NCBI GenBank assembly: GCA_963698265.1
Contig: CAVOQC010000004.1
Coordinates: forward strand, 496,001-560,000
Length of the DNA stretch: 64,000 nucleotides
Source of the DNA: FEB-7 sp963698265
Lineage (GTDB): Bacteria; Pseudomonadota; Gammaproteobacteria; Burkholderiales; Usitatibacteraceae
Direction: 5' to 3'
Shown here: positions 35,301 to 41,075 of the stretch, piece by piece
Numbering within the stretch: the stretch's first letter is position 1
Layout of the letters: each line of letters starts with the position of its first letter
Notes under the pieces: model-generated
Database searches by the model: none
The model's input: the letters and a program-made list of their open reading frames with translations, nothing else
Told to the model about the DNA's origin: nothing
Position numbers and translations under genes: made by a program

Positions 35301-37044
35301 GTACACGGGAACGCTCGTGAACAACGCGGCCGGCTCGGTCGTGTGCAGCGGCGCGGGCAGTGCGACGCTCACCGGCGGGGTGAACCTGGGCACGAGCGTG
35401 GGCTTCGCCTCCGGCACCATCGTGCCTGGAGGCACGTGCACGATCACGCAGAGTGTGACGGCCACGACCACGAACACGAACGCGACCACGGCACCGGCGG
35501 CCACGGGTCCGGTGGCGCTTACCGGGACGGCGGCCACGGGCGTGGTGCTCACGGTGGTGGGTGCCCCGGTGGTGACCAAGTCCTTCGTGGCGACCAACGT
35601 GGCGGTGGGCGGGACGACGACGATGAACATCACCGTGGAGAACCCGGCGGCCAACACCGTGGCGCTCACCGGGGTGGCCTTCACGGACACGTATCCGGCG
35701 GGGTTGACGGGAGCACTCACGGCCAGCGCGAGCCCGGCCGGCTGCACGGGGACGCTCACGGCACTCGCGGGGAGCCTCGCGCTCACGGGCGGGGTGGTGC
35801 CGGTGGCCACGACGTGCACGTACGCGGTGACGGTGACGGGGGCGACGGCGGGAGCGAAGCTGAACAGCACCGGCGCGGTGACCTCGACCAACGGGGCGAG
35901 CGGCGCGGCGGCGAGCGCGACGCTCAACGTCTATACGGTGCCGACGGTGGTGAAGAGCTTCGCACCGCCCACGATCGCCGCCGGCGGGACCTCGACGCTC
36001 ACCATCACGGTGACGAACCCCGCGGCCAACCCGGGCAACCTGACGGGGGTGTCGATCGGGGATGCGTACACGGGAACGCTCGTGAACAACGCGGCCGGCT
36101 CGGTCGTGTGCAGCGGCGCGGGCAGTGCGACGCTCACCGGCGGGGTGAACCTGGGCACGAGCGTGGGCTTCGCCTCCGGCACCATCGTGCCTGGAGGCAC
36201 GTGCACGATCACGCAGAGTGTGACGGCCACGACCACGAACACGAACGCGACCACGGCACCGGCGGCCACGGGTCCGGTGGCGCTTACCGGGACGGCGGCC
36301 ACGGGCGTGGTGCTCGCGGTCGGCGTGAACACCTTCGCGCCGGACAACGCGCAGACGGGCCTGCCGGGGACAGTGGTCTTTTATTCGCACACCTTCAACG
36401 CAGGCCTTGCGGGAAGCGTCGCGTTCTCCACGTCGTCAGTGGCCTCGCCCGCGGTTCCCGGATGGGCGCAAACGATCTACCGGGACGCGAACTGCAACGG
36501 AATCCTCGACGGCGCGGAGGGCGCGGCGCCGATCGCGGGTGCAATCGCGGTCGCCGCGGGCGATGCGGTCTGCATCATCGTGCGCGACAGCATCCCGGGC
36601 GCGGCCCCGTACAACGCCCAGGACGTGATCACGGTGACTGCGACCTTCAACGGCACGCAGAACCTCGCGCGCACCGACGTCACCACGGTCGGCGCGGCGG
36701 GCGGCGCGGGACTCACGCTCGCGAAGACCGTGCGCAACGTCACCCAGGGCGGGGTGGCGGGAACGACAGGAACCGCCCGACCCGACGACGTCCTGGAGTA
36801 CACCATCACCTACACGAACACCGGTGCGGGCACCGTCTCGTCCATCGTCGTCGCGGACGCTACGCCCGCCTTCACGCTCTTCCAGTCGGCTGCCTGCGGG
36901 GCCTTGCCCGCGAGCCTTACGGCGTGCGTCGTGTCCACCGCTCCCGCGGTGAACGGCACGGGCTCGCTCACCTGGACCCTCACGGGGTCCCTGCTCGCCG
37001 GGGGAAGCGGATCCGTTTCCTACCAGGTGCGCGTGAGCAATTGA
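26353..37044 (+). CDS. Giant exported DUF11 repeat protein (3563 aa)
   Basis: GTG 26353 overlaps the previous stop (GTGA), implying translational coupling; longer open frame upstream is inside the preceding gene. Signal peptide about 1-34, a unique domain to ~233, one DUF11 unit, then 3.5 copies of a 257-residue double DUF11 unit (~373-1269, starting YNRATLAKSYSPVTVGVG). A spacer unit (~1270-1406) leads to 7.5 copies of a 255-residue double unit (~1407-3321, starting YTVPTVVKSFAPPTIAAGG). A distinct C-terminal pair of domains (~3322-3563) includes YRDANCNGILDGAEGAAP. Each unit has paired Cys. There is no sortase motif, PEP-CTERM or barrel. Likely a long extracellular fibre, adhesin or coat protein. 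Confidence 0.82.
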   Translation: MKRRLGNLRLSLARAIAVLVPALAAVFPITAHGQAAACAANETLQTFAFTGTYPPASPTIVGTGATQTNLTFTSSNTGGVAYTGGTPHFEQSGNFNPTLTHRHTTSSLSILLSTFNLAFNRPVNKLRFTATDVDRSTGNWQDAIVVRVNGSTDPTSMTGGPDHTFPAPAPIPTTGSGYASGNFNCIATDPACNIVSSFNTTNITSAAMQFWAGPAAGGNEQHAGWNQFEWCLPLPTLDKAFSAGLPVGGTTTLTFTVSQPVGNPTQTFSFTDTLPSGLRVGAGAVGGTCSGGSVTATAGTSTITVAGRQIVNPATSCTITVPVTTAASPTVGVCPQANNTNGNGNISGTTNVVAQIANSAAGGGSSTTGACVTVYNRATLAKSYSPVTVGVGASSTLTFTINNGATNPAQSGLAFTDTFPAGLTVTGVSAIAGAGCGGTPGFTASTVSLSGATMTGGTAACTFTATVRGDTAGSYVNASGQFSLQGGGLDTSATTATLNVRSVALTKSYAAASIATGQSSTLTFTLTNGTGNPAQSNLTFTDTLATGAGLTVTGVTALSGAGCSATVPTFNATSNPSVTLTGATMALTTATCTFTVTVQGNTAGSYANTSANITGATAPINATAMSSTLTVYNRATLAKSYSPVTVGVGASSTLTFTINNGATNPAQSGLAFTDTFPAGLTVTGVSAIAGAGCGGTPGFTASTVSLSGATMTGGTAACTFTATVRGDTAGSYVNASGQFSLQGGGLDTSATTATLNVRSVALTKSYAAASIATGQSSTLTFTLTNGTGNPAQSNLTFTDTLATGAGLTVTGVTALSGAGCSATVPTFNATSNPSVTLTGATMALTTATCTFTVTVQGNTAGSYANTSANITGATAPINATAMSSTLTVYNRATLAKSYSPVTVGVGASSTLTFTINNGATNPAQSGLAFTDTFPAGLTVTGVSAIAGAGCGGTPGFTASTVSLSGATMTGGTAACTFTATVRGDTAGSYVNASGQFSLQGGGLDTSATTATLNVRSVALTKSYAAASIATGQSSTLTFTLTNGTGNPAQSNLTFTDTLATGAGLTVTGVTALSGAGCSATVPTFNATSNPSVTLTGATMALTTATCTFTVTVQGNTAGSYANTSANITGATAPINATAMSSTLTVYNRATLAKSYSPVTVGVGASSTLTFTINNGATNPAQSGLAFTDTFPAGLTVTGVSAIAGAGCGGTPGFTASTVSLSGATMTGGTAACTFTATVRGDTAGSYVNASGQFSLQGGGLDTSATTATLTVFAAPTFAKAFAAPKNVAVGGATTLTFTLTNGNAQALTGATFIDDFPAGVGLANATVGGSCAAGAVQSRATTGATPFGAITAGHISIQVAGYTIPASGSCTIVVNVVSSTAGAKANTSGALTTAEGTTTAAASDTLNVYTVPTVVKSFAPPTIAAGGTSTLTITVTNPAANPGNLTGVSIGDAYTGTLVNNAAGSVVCSGAGSATLTGGVNLGTSVGFASGTIVPGGTCTITQSVTATTTNTNATTAPAATGPVALTGTAATGVVLTVVGAPVVTKSFVATNVAVGGTTTMNITVENPAANTVALTGVAFTDTYPAGLTGALTASASPAGCTGTLTALAGSLALTGGVVPVATTCTYAVTVTGATAGAKLNSTGAVTSTNGASGAAASATLNVYTVPTVVKSFAPPTIAAGGTSTLTITVTNPAANPGNLTGVSIGDAYTGTLVNNAAGSVVCSGAGSATLTGGVNLGTSVGFASGTIVPGGTCTITQSVTATTTNTNATTAPAATGPVALTGTAATGVVLTVVGAPVVTKSFVATNVAVGGTTTMNITVENPAANTVALTGVAFTDTYPAGLTGALTASASPAGCTGTLTALAGSLALTGGVVPVATTCTYAVTVTGATAGAKLNSTGAVTSTNGASGAAASATLNVYTVPTVVKSFAPPTIAAGGTSTLTITVTNPAANPGNLTGVSIGDAYTGTLVNNAAGSVVCSGAGSATLTGGVNLGTSVGFASGTIVPGGTCTITQSVTATTTNTNATTAPAATGPVALTGTAATGVVLTVVGAPVVTKSFVATNVAVGGTTTMNITVENPAANTVALTGVAFTDTYPAGLTGALTASASPAGCTGTLTALAGSLALTGGVVPVATTCTYAVTVTGATAGAKLNSTGAVTSTNGASGAAASATLNVYTVPTVVKSFAPPTIAAGGTSTLTITVTNPAANPGNLTGVSIGDAYTGTLVNNAAGSVVCSGAGSATLTGGVNLGTSVGFASGTIVPGGTCTITQSVTATTTNTNATTAPAATGPVALTGTAATGVVLTVVGAPVVTKSFVATNVAVGGTTTMNITVENPAANTVALTGVAFTDTYPAGLTGALTASASPAGCTGTLTALAGSLALTGGVVPVATTCTYAVTVTGATAGAKLNSTGAVTSTNGASGAAASATLNVYTVPTVVKSFAPPTIAAGGTSTLTITVTNPAANPGNLTGVSIGDAYTGTLVNNAAGSVVCSGAGSATLTGGVNLGTSVGFASGTIVPGGTCTITQSVTATTTNTNATTAPAATGPVALTGTAATGVVLTVVGAPVVTKSFVATNVAVGGTTTMNITVENPAANTVALTGVAFTDTYPAGLTGALTASASPAGCTGTLTALAGSLALTGGVVPVATTCTYAVTVTGATAGAKLNSTGAVTSTNGASGAAASATLNVYTVPTVVKSFAPPTIAAGGTSTLTITVTNPAANPGNLTGVSIGDAYTGTLVNNAAGSVVCSGAGSATLTGGVNLGTSVGFASGTIVPGGTCTITQSVTATTTNTNATTAPAATGPVALTGTAATGVVLTVVGAPVVTKSFVATNVAVGGTTTMNITVENPAANTVALTGVAFTDTYPAGLTGALTASASPAGCTGTLTALAGSLALTGGVVPVATTCTYAVTVTGATAGAKLNSTGAVTSTNGASGAAASATLNVYTVPTVVKSFAPPTIAAGGTSTLTITVTNPAANPGNLTGVSIGDAYTGTLVNNAAGSVVCSGAGSATLTGGVNLGTSVGFASGTIVPGGTCTITQSVTATTTNTNATTAPAATGPVALTGTAATGVVLTVVGAPVVTKSFVATNVAVGGTTTMNITVENPAANTVALTGVAFTDTYPAGLTGALTASASPAGCTGTLTALAGSLALTGGVVPVATTCTYAVTVTGATAGAKLNSTGAVTSTNGASGAAASATLNVYTVPTVVKSFAPPTIAAGGTSTLTITVTNPAANPGNLTGVSIGDAYTGTLVNNAAGSVVCSGAGSATLTGGVNLGTSVGFASGTIVPGGTCTITQSVTATTTNTNATTAPAATGPVALTGTAATGVVLAVGVNTFAPDNAQTGLPGTVVFYSHTFNAGLAGSVAFSTSSVASPAVPGWAQTIYRDANCNGILDGAEGAAPIAGAIAVAAGDAVCIIVRDSIPGAAPYNAQDVITVTATFNGTQNLARTDVTTVGAAGGAGLTLAKTVRNVTQGGVAGTTGTARPDDVLEYTITYTNTGAGTVSSIVVADATPAFTLFQSAACGALPASLTACVVSTAPAVNGTGSLTWTLTGSLLAGGSGSVSYQVRVSN
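27467..30160 (+). repeat. Array A: 3.5 tandem copies of a 771-bp coding repeat
   Basis: GGTGTACAACCGTGCCACG recurs at 27471, 28242, 29013 and 29784, exactly 771 bases apart. Three full units and a fourth of about 377 bases (ending at 30160, where A is replaced by C) read the same base for base wherever compared. The period is a multiple of three, so copy-number change keeps the frame. Each unit encodes two DUF11 domains. Confidence 0.95.
30565..36315 (+). repeat. Array B: 7.5 tandem copies of a 765-bp coding repeat
   Basis: AACGTCTATACGGTGCCGAC recurs at 30571, 31336, 32101, 32866, 33631, 34396, 35161 and 35926, exactly 765 bases apart. Seven full units and an eighth of about 390 bases show no difference wherever compared, including silent positions. 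The unit differs in sequence from array A but encodes the same two-domain plan. Such identity implies very recent duplication or continual gene conversion. Confidence 0.95.
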
Positions 37045-37070
37045 GCGGGGCGAAGGCCAGACCGTAGAAT
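37041..37070 (+). promoter_or_regulatory. Candidate promoter of the EamA transporter gene
   Basis: TTGAGC at 37041-37046 (overlapping the giant gene's stop) and TAGAAT at 37065-37070, spaced by 18 bases. The expected transcription start coincides with the GTG start codon at 37077. Confidence 0.4.
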
Positions 37071-37076
37071 CGCCGG

Positions 37077-38000
37077 GTGCACATCGCAACCGACCCGCAG
37101 CGCGCAAGCCGCCTCCTGGGCGTGGCGCTCGTCGTCTTCTCCGCCATCGCCTTTTCGGCCAAGGCGATCATCATCAAGCTGGCCTACCGTCACGGCGTCG
37201 ACGCCGTGACGCTCCTCGCGCTGCGCATGGCGATGGCCGCGCCCTTCTTCGTGGCCGTGGCGTGGTGGTTCAACCGCGGGGGGCGCACGCGCAGCCTCAC
37301 CCGCGCGGACTGGCGCGCCATCGCCTTCCTCGGGATCGTGGGCTACTACCTCGCAAGCCTCTTCGATTTCCTCGGCCTGCAGTACATCACCGCCGCGCTC
37401 GAGCGGCTGGTGCTCTTTCTGTATCCCACGTTCGTGGTCCTCATCTCCGCCGCGCTCTACGGCCGCGTCATCGTCGGGCGTGACGTCGCAGCGCTCGCCC
37501 TGTCCTACACGGGCATCGCGCTGGTGCTCGCCAACGACATCGCCACGCAGCAGGACAACGTGCTCCTGGGCGCATTCTGGGTCGCACTCTCGGCGCTCGC
37601 CTATGCGGTGTACCTCATCGGCAACGGTCGCATGGTGATGAAGATGGGAAGCGTGCTCTTCGCAAGCCTCGCCTCGATCGTCTCCTGCGCGGCGGTCGTG
37701 GCGCACTTCTTCGTGGTGCGCGAGGCGGCGCTCCTGTGGACGCAGCCGGCGCCGGTGTACGGCCTCACGTTCCTGATGGCGGTCCTTTCCACCGTGCTGC
37801 CGGTCATCTTCATGTCCGTGGGCATCCGCCTCATCGGATCGAGCCACGCCTCGATGCTCGGGACCGTCGGGCCGGTGGCGACGATCTTCCTGGGCTTCGC
37901 CTTCCTCAACGAGCCGATCACCGCGATCCAGCTCGCGGGTGCGGCGCTCGTGATGACGGGCGTGGTCGCGATCACGCTGGCAAGGACGCCGGAAAAGTAG
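37077..38000 (+). CDS. EamA/DMT family membrane transporter
   Basis: 307 residues with about ten hydrophobic helices in two homologous EamA halves: AIAFSAKAIIIKLAYRHG at the start, YYLASLFDFLGLQYITAALERLVLFLYP closing the first half, and GTVGPVATIFLGFAFLNEPITAIQLAGAALVMTG at the end. This is the 10-TMS drug/metabolite transporter fold, inner membrane; cargo unknown. GTG 37077 is the first start in frame and has no ribosome site; the -10 box lies only seven bases upstream, so the message may be leaderless. Confidence 0.85.
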   Translation: MHIATDPQRASRLLGVALVVFSAIAFSAKAIIIKLAYRHGVDAVTLLALRMAMAAPFFVAVAWWFNRGGRTRSLTRADWRAIAFLGIVGYYLASLFDFLGLQYITAALERLVLFLYPTFVVLISAALYGRVIVGRDVAALALSYTGIALVLANDIATQQDNVLLGAFWVALSALAYAVYLIGNGRMVMKMGSVLFASLASIVSCAAVVAHFFVVREAALLWTQPAPVYGLTFLMAVLSTVLPVIFMSVGIRLIGSSHASMLGTVGPVATIFLGFAFLNEPITAIQLAGAALVMTGVVAITLARTPEK

Positions 38001-38065
38001 GGCGCCGGACCACTTTCCTTGATGTGGCGCAAAGCCCGGCGGGGCGGCGGATTGCTGCGCTGCGA

Positions 38066-38071
38066 TATAAT
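38066..38071 (+). promoter_or_regulatory. Candidate -10 box for mdh
   Basis: A perfect TATAAT lies 87 bases before the mdh ATG. No convincing -35 hexamer is found 16-18 bases upstream. The GC-rich leader that follows is of unknown function. Confidence 0.4.
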
Positions 38072-38157
38072 TTCGCGGGGCCGTGGTGCCGGGCGCTGAC
38101 GCGCCGATGCCGCGGGCGAACCCCGATCGTCCAACGACAAGCCCCTTAGGAGACCCC

Positions 38158-39144
38158 ATGAAGAAGCCCATGCGCGTAGCCGTCACCGGCGCCGCCGGCC
38201 AGATCGGATACAGCCTGCTGTTCCGGATCGCGAGCGGCGAGATGCTCGGCAAGGACCAGCCCGTGATCCTGCAACTGCTCGAGATCCCGGACGAGAAGGC
38301 GCAGAAGGCCCTCAAGGGCGTGATGATGGAAGTCGACGACTGCGCGTTCCCGCTGCTCGCGGGAATGTCGGCGGCTTCCGATGCGAAGCTCGCGTTCAAG
38401 GACGCCGACGTGGCGATCCTCGTGGGCGCGCGGCCGCGGGGCCCGGGCATGGAGAGGAAGGACCTCCTCGAGGCCAACGGCGCCATATTCACGGTGCAGG
38501 GCCGGGCCCTCGACGAGGGCGCCTCGCGCAACGTGAAGGTGCTGGTCGTCGGCAACCCCGCGAACACCAATGCCTACATCGCGATGAAGAGCGCGAAGAG
38601 CCTTTCGCCCGCCTGCTTCACGTCGATGATGCGCCTGGACCACAACCGGGCCGCCTCGCAGCTCGCGGCGAAGTCCGGCAAGCCCGTGGAGAGCTTCGAG
38701 AAGCTGGTGGTCTGGGGCAACCACTCGCCCACGATGTATCCCGATTACCGCTTCGCGACGGCCGGCGGCCAGCCGGTCAAGGCGCTCGTGAACGACGAGG
38801 CCTGGTACAAGGACACCTTCATTCCCCTGGTGGGCAAGCGCGGTGCGGCGATCATCGAGGCGCGCGGGCTTTCCTCGGCGGCATCCGCGGCCAACGCCGC
38901 CATCGACCACGTGCACGACTGGCTGCTGGGTTCGGGCGGCAAGTGGGTGACGATGGGCGTGTGCTCCGACGGCTCCTACGGCATTCCGGAAGGCGTGATG
39001 TACGGGTTCCCGTGCACCACGGCCAACGGCGCCTACGAGATCGTCAAGGGGCTCGAGATCGACGAGTTCTCGAGGGGCCGCATGGACAAGACGCTGGCGG
39101 AACTGGAGGAGGAGCGGGCCGGGGTCAAGCACCTGCTGGGCTGA
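38158..39144 (+). CDS. mdh: Malate dehydrogenase (NAD), MDH type 2
   Basis: 328 residues, the usual size for this type. The N-terminal Rossmann motif is VAVTGAAGQIGYSL; substrate-binding arginines are in ARPRGPGMERKDLL and the active-site His189 in VVWGNHSPTMYPD, with Asp161 in MMRLDHNRA. It oxidises malate to oxaloacetate in the cytoplasm. Oxaloacetate is the co-substrate of the PrpC enzyme encoded at 54882-56042, and malate is a product downstream of the SDH step at 61115 onward. TTAGGAGACCCC gives a good ribosome site for ATG 38158. It appears to be a single-gene unit with its own -10 and terminator. Confidence 0.97.
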   Translation: MKKPMRVAVTGAAGQIGYSLLFRIASGEMLGKDQPVILQLLEIPDEKAQKALKGVMMEVDDCAFPLLAGMSAASDAKLAFKDADVAILVGARPRGPGMERKDLLEANGAIFTVQGRALDEGASRNVKVLVVGNPANTNAYIAMKSAKSLSPACFTSMMRLDHNRAASQLAAKSGKPVESFEKLVVWGNHSPTMYPDYRFATAGGQPVKALVNDEAWYKDTFIPLVGKRGAAIIEARGLSSAASAANAAIDHVHDWLLGSGGKWVTMGVCSDGSYGIPEGVMYGFPCTTANGAYEIVKGLEIDEFSRGRMDKTLAELEEERAGVKHLLG

Positions 39145-39167
39145 AGCCGGGCTCTCCGGCACCAAGG

Positions 39168-39197
39168 GAAACGGGGCGGCCAGGGCCGCCCCGTTTC
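39168..39197 (+). terminator. Terminator after mdh, probably bidirectional
   Basis: GAAACGGGGCGGC pairs with GCCGCCCCGTTTC around a CAGG loop, a 13-bp stem ending in TTTC on the plus strand and in TTTC on the minus strand as well. It lies between the convergent mdh and the MXKDX-like gene. Confidence 0.8.
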
Positions 39198-39240
39198 ACG
39201 TGCTGCGTTCGCGCGGGGAATCCCCGCGCCAGTCGGTGGC

Positions 39241-39591
39241 TTAGCAGCCGCCCTTCTTCTTCTTCTTTTCGGGGGCGGCGGCTTTCACCTCTTCCTTCTT
39301 CTCTTCCATCTTGGCGTCGGCCTTCTTCTCCATCTTCTTGGCGACGGCTTTCTTGTCCACCATCTTGGCGTCGGCCTTCTTGTCCACCATCTTGGCGTCG
39401 GCCTTCTTGTCCATCATCTTGGCGTCGGCCTTCTTGTCCATCATCTTGGCGTCGGCCTTCAGGTCGGCCTTTTTCTCATCCATCTTGGCCTCGGCCGCCT
39501 TGGGGGCCGCGGCCTTGTCCTGCGCGAAAACGACGGGGGCCTGGGCCATCACGAACGCCCCGGCAACCAGGGCAGCGAGCAACTTCTTCAT
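39241..39591 (-). CDS. Exported Lys/Ala-rich repeat protein (MXKDX-like)
   Basis: 116 residues: signal peptide 1-23 (LLAALVAGAFVMAQAPVVFA-Q), then at least five copies of a nine-residue repeat of the form KM(M/V)DKKADA, encoded by 27-bp DNA repeats at about 39329-39463, and a tail of five lysines ending in GGC. It resembles the short secreted 'pentapeptide MXKDX repeat' proteins seen in betaproteobacteria, whose role is unknown; the composition predicts a highly charged, helical or disordered periplasmic peptide. GGAG eight bases before ATG 39591 supports the start. The terminal Cys could form a dimer or hold a metal. Confidence 0.8.
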   Translation of the reverse strand: MKKLLAALVAGAFVMAQAPVVFAQDKAAAPKAAEAKMDEKKADLKADAKMMDKKADAKMMDKKADAKMVDKKADAKMVDKKAVAKKMEKKADAKMEEKKEEVKAAAPEKKKKKGGC

Positions 39592-39666
39592 GGTGAATCT
39601 CCGCTATGTGTAGTGGGTGGAATGCGCGCTCTTTGTGTTTTCGCGCGGCATATATTGTAGTCGAAA

Positions 39667-39692
39667 GGGGGAGGGGCCGCATATGGCCCCCC
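39667..39692 (-). terminator. Weak terminator candidate after the FadL-like gene
   Basis: GGGGCC (39673-39678) and GGCCCC (39685-39690) form a six-pair stem around GCATAT; on the minus strand it is followed by TCCCCCTTTCG. The T-run is poor, so read-through into the MXKDX-like gene is possible. Confidence 0.4.
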
Positions 39693-39709
39693 GCCGCGTT
39701 CGACCGGCG

Positions 39710-41038
39710 CTAGAAGCGGGCGCTGTAGCCCAGCCCGACGGTGTACTCCTTGAGCTGGATCGTCTCGCCCGTGGACGGCGGCGCGCCGAAGGGCACGAAG
39801 AGGCTCGGGCCCGCCACGGTCTTGTTGGCCGCGTAGAGGCCGTAGGCGGTGATCTCGGAATTCGCACCGAGCTTCCACGTTGCGCCGAGGGTGTAGTGGT
39901 CCTCGACCACGCCAGGCGCGAGGATGTTGAAGGTCGCGTCCGCCGCGGCGATGGGGTTCTCGCCCCGGTTGTATCCCGCCCGCAGGGTGAGGTTCGGATT
40001 CAGCGCGTACTGGGCGCCGAACTTCCACACGTCGATGTCGCGCCAGCCGAAGCCCGGCCCGTTCGAGCCACCCATGCAGGAGGAGGCGTCGCCGCCGAAG
40101 CAGTTGAGCAACAGGCCGCTCGGGTTGGAGACCGACCGGGAATCGGAGTACTTGATGCGCTCCCAGTCGACGGCGACCGTCCACTTCGCGTCGGGACGCC
40201 AGGCCATGCCGACCGTGAAGTTCGACGGGATGTCGAATCCGCCCTGTTCGGCGAAGAGCCCCTTGTACTTGTCGAACTCACCCATGGAGACCTTGCTCGC
40301 CCAGGCCGCGCCCACCGACACGGTGTCGAATGTGCCGTGGTAGCCCAGGCGCACGCCGAAGCCCGACGAGCTCGCGTAGCCCCGGTTGGTCACGTCGCCG
40401 GGGCTCGTCGAAAGCCCCGGGTTGTCGAAGGCCTGCAGGCCCTGTGCGCGGAAACGCTGGTAGGCGAGGACCGGCGCGATGCCCACCGAGTGCGCGGGTG
40501 CGAGCTGCCACGCGGCGTAGGGTGCGACCATCAACTGCATGAGGTCGACGCCGAGGCGGCCGTTGCCGCAGAGCAGGTTGTAGGGTCCGGGCGCCGGGTT
40601 GAACGTCGCGCAGGCGCTCATGGCGGGGATCTGTTCGCCCGCGAAGTCGGTGTTCATGCCGCCGTTGCCGTACACCGACAGGCCGATCGCCAGGTCGGGG
40701 CGCATCTTGTAGTTGATGCCGAATTCCGGAATCGCGAAGAGCAGGCTGTCGCTCGAGACCGAGCCGTCGATTCCCGCCGGGCCCGACCCGGTGCGCGAAG
40801 CCTCGCGCCGCGGCATGAAGAGCTGCACGCCCGCCTGCCAGGTGCTCGGCAGTGAAGTCATCGCCGCGGGGTTCACGGCGCCGCCGAAGGGCTCGTCCGC
40901 GACTGCAACCGTCGCGCCGCCCATGCCCAGGGACTTGAGCCCGTACGCGTGGGAGAAGTAGCCGTTGGTCGCGAACGCGGCCGTCGGCAGGGCGAGCCCG
41001 GCCAGCGCGAGGGCCCGGACGAGTGTCTTCGTTTTCAT
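39710..41038 (-). CDS. OmpP1/FadL/TodX family outer-membrane transport protein
   Basis: 442 residues. After a signal peptide (1-23, ending AAFA-T) comes the family's N-terminal hatch sequence NGYFSHAYGLKSLGMGGATVAVADEPFGGAVNPAAM, with the NPA motif. Many amphipathic strands follow, ending in an aromatic final strand (YTVGLGYSARF). FadL-type channels let hydrophobic molecules diffuse through the outer membrane. Here it is the last gene of the sulfur-redox operon, 37 bases after the second YeeE-like gene, so hydrophobic sulfur species are a possible cargo, although fatty or aromatic compounds are the known ones. A cysteine pair near GNGRLG may form a disulfide. Confidence 0.88.
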   Translation of the reverse strand: MKTKTLVRALALAGLALPTAAFATNGYFSHAYGLKSLGMGGATVAVADEPFGGAVNPAAMTSLPSTWQAGVQLFMPRREASRTGSGPAGIDGSVSSDSLLFAIPEFGINYKMRPDLAIGLSVYGNGGMNTDFAGEQIPAMSACATFNPAPGPYNLLCGNGRLGVDLMQLMVAPYAAWQLAPAHSVGIAPVLAYQRFRAQGLQAFDNPGLSTSPGDVTNRGYASSSGFGVRLGYHGTFDTVSVGAAWASKVSMGEFDKYKGLFAEQGGFDIPSNFTVGMAWRPDAKWTVAVDWERIKYSDSRSVSNPSGLLLNCFGGDASSCMGGSNGPGFGWRDIDVWKFGAQYALNPNLTLRAGYNRGENPIAAADATFNILAPGVVEDHYTLGATWKLGANSEITAYGLYAANKTVAGPSLFVPFGAPPSTGETIQLKEYTVGLGYSARF

Positions 41039-41075
41039 GGCAGTGCTTTCTCTTGAGTGGTTTGGGGAGTGCGGA

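Noticed and set aside
27467..36315. Long tandem repeats considered as a transposon or integron array
   Set aside because: There are no terminal inverted repeats, transposase, integrase or recombination sites; the repeats stay within one open reading frame and encode protein domains.
29896..36390. A 2164-residue open frame on the minus strand across the repeats, plus repeated 253-residue minus frames
   Set aside because: Antisense shadows of the same repeats; Arg/His-rich or Val/Pro-rich composition, no ribosome sites and no promoter.
27024..37067. A 3347-residue open frame on the plus strand, +1 relative to the giant DUF11 gene
   Set aside because: It is kept open only because the repeats are identical and their length is a multiple of three; its product is a His/Gly/Asp/Arg-rich low-complexity sequence with no start signal or domain, whereas the other frame has a signal peptide and DUF11 motifs.
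39329..39463. Regular 27-bp repeats resembling a miniature CRISPR array
   Set aside because: The units are directly contiguous with no spacers and are in frame inside a coding gene encoding KM(M/V)DKKADA.
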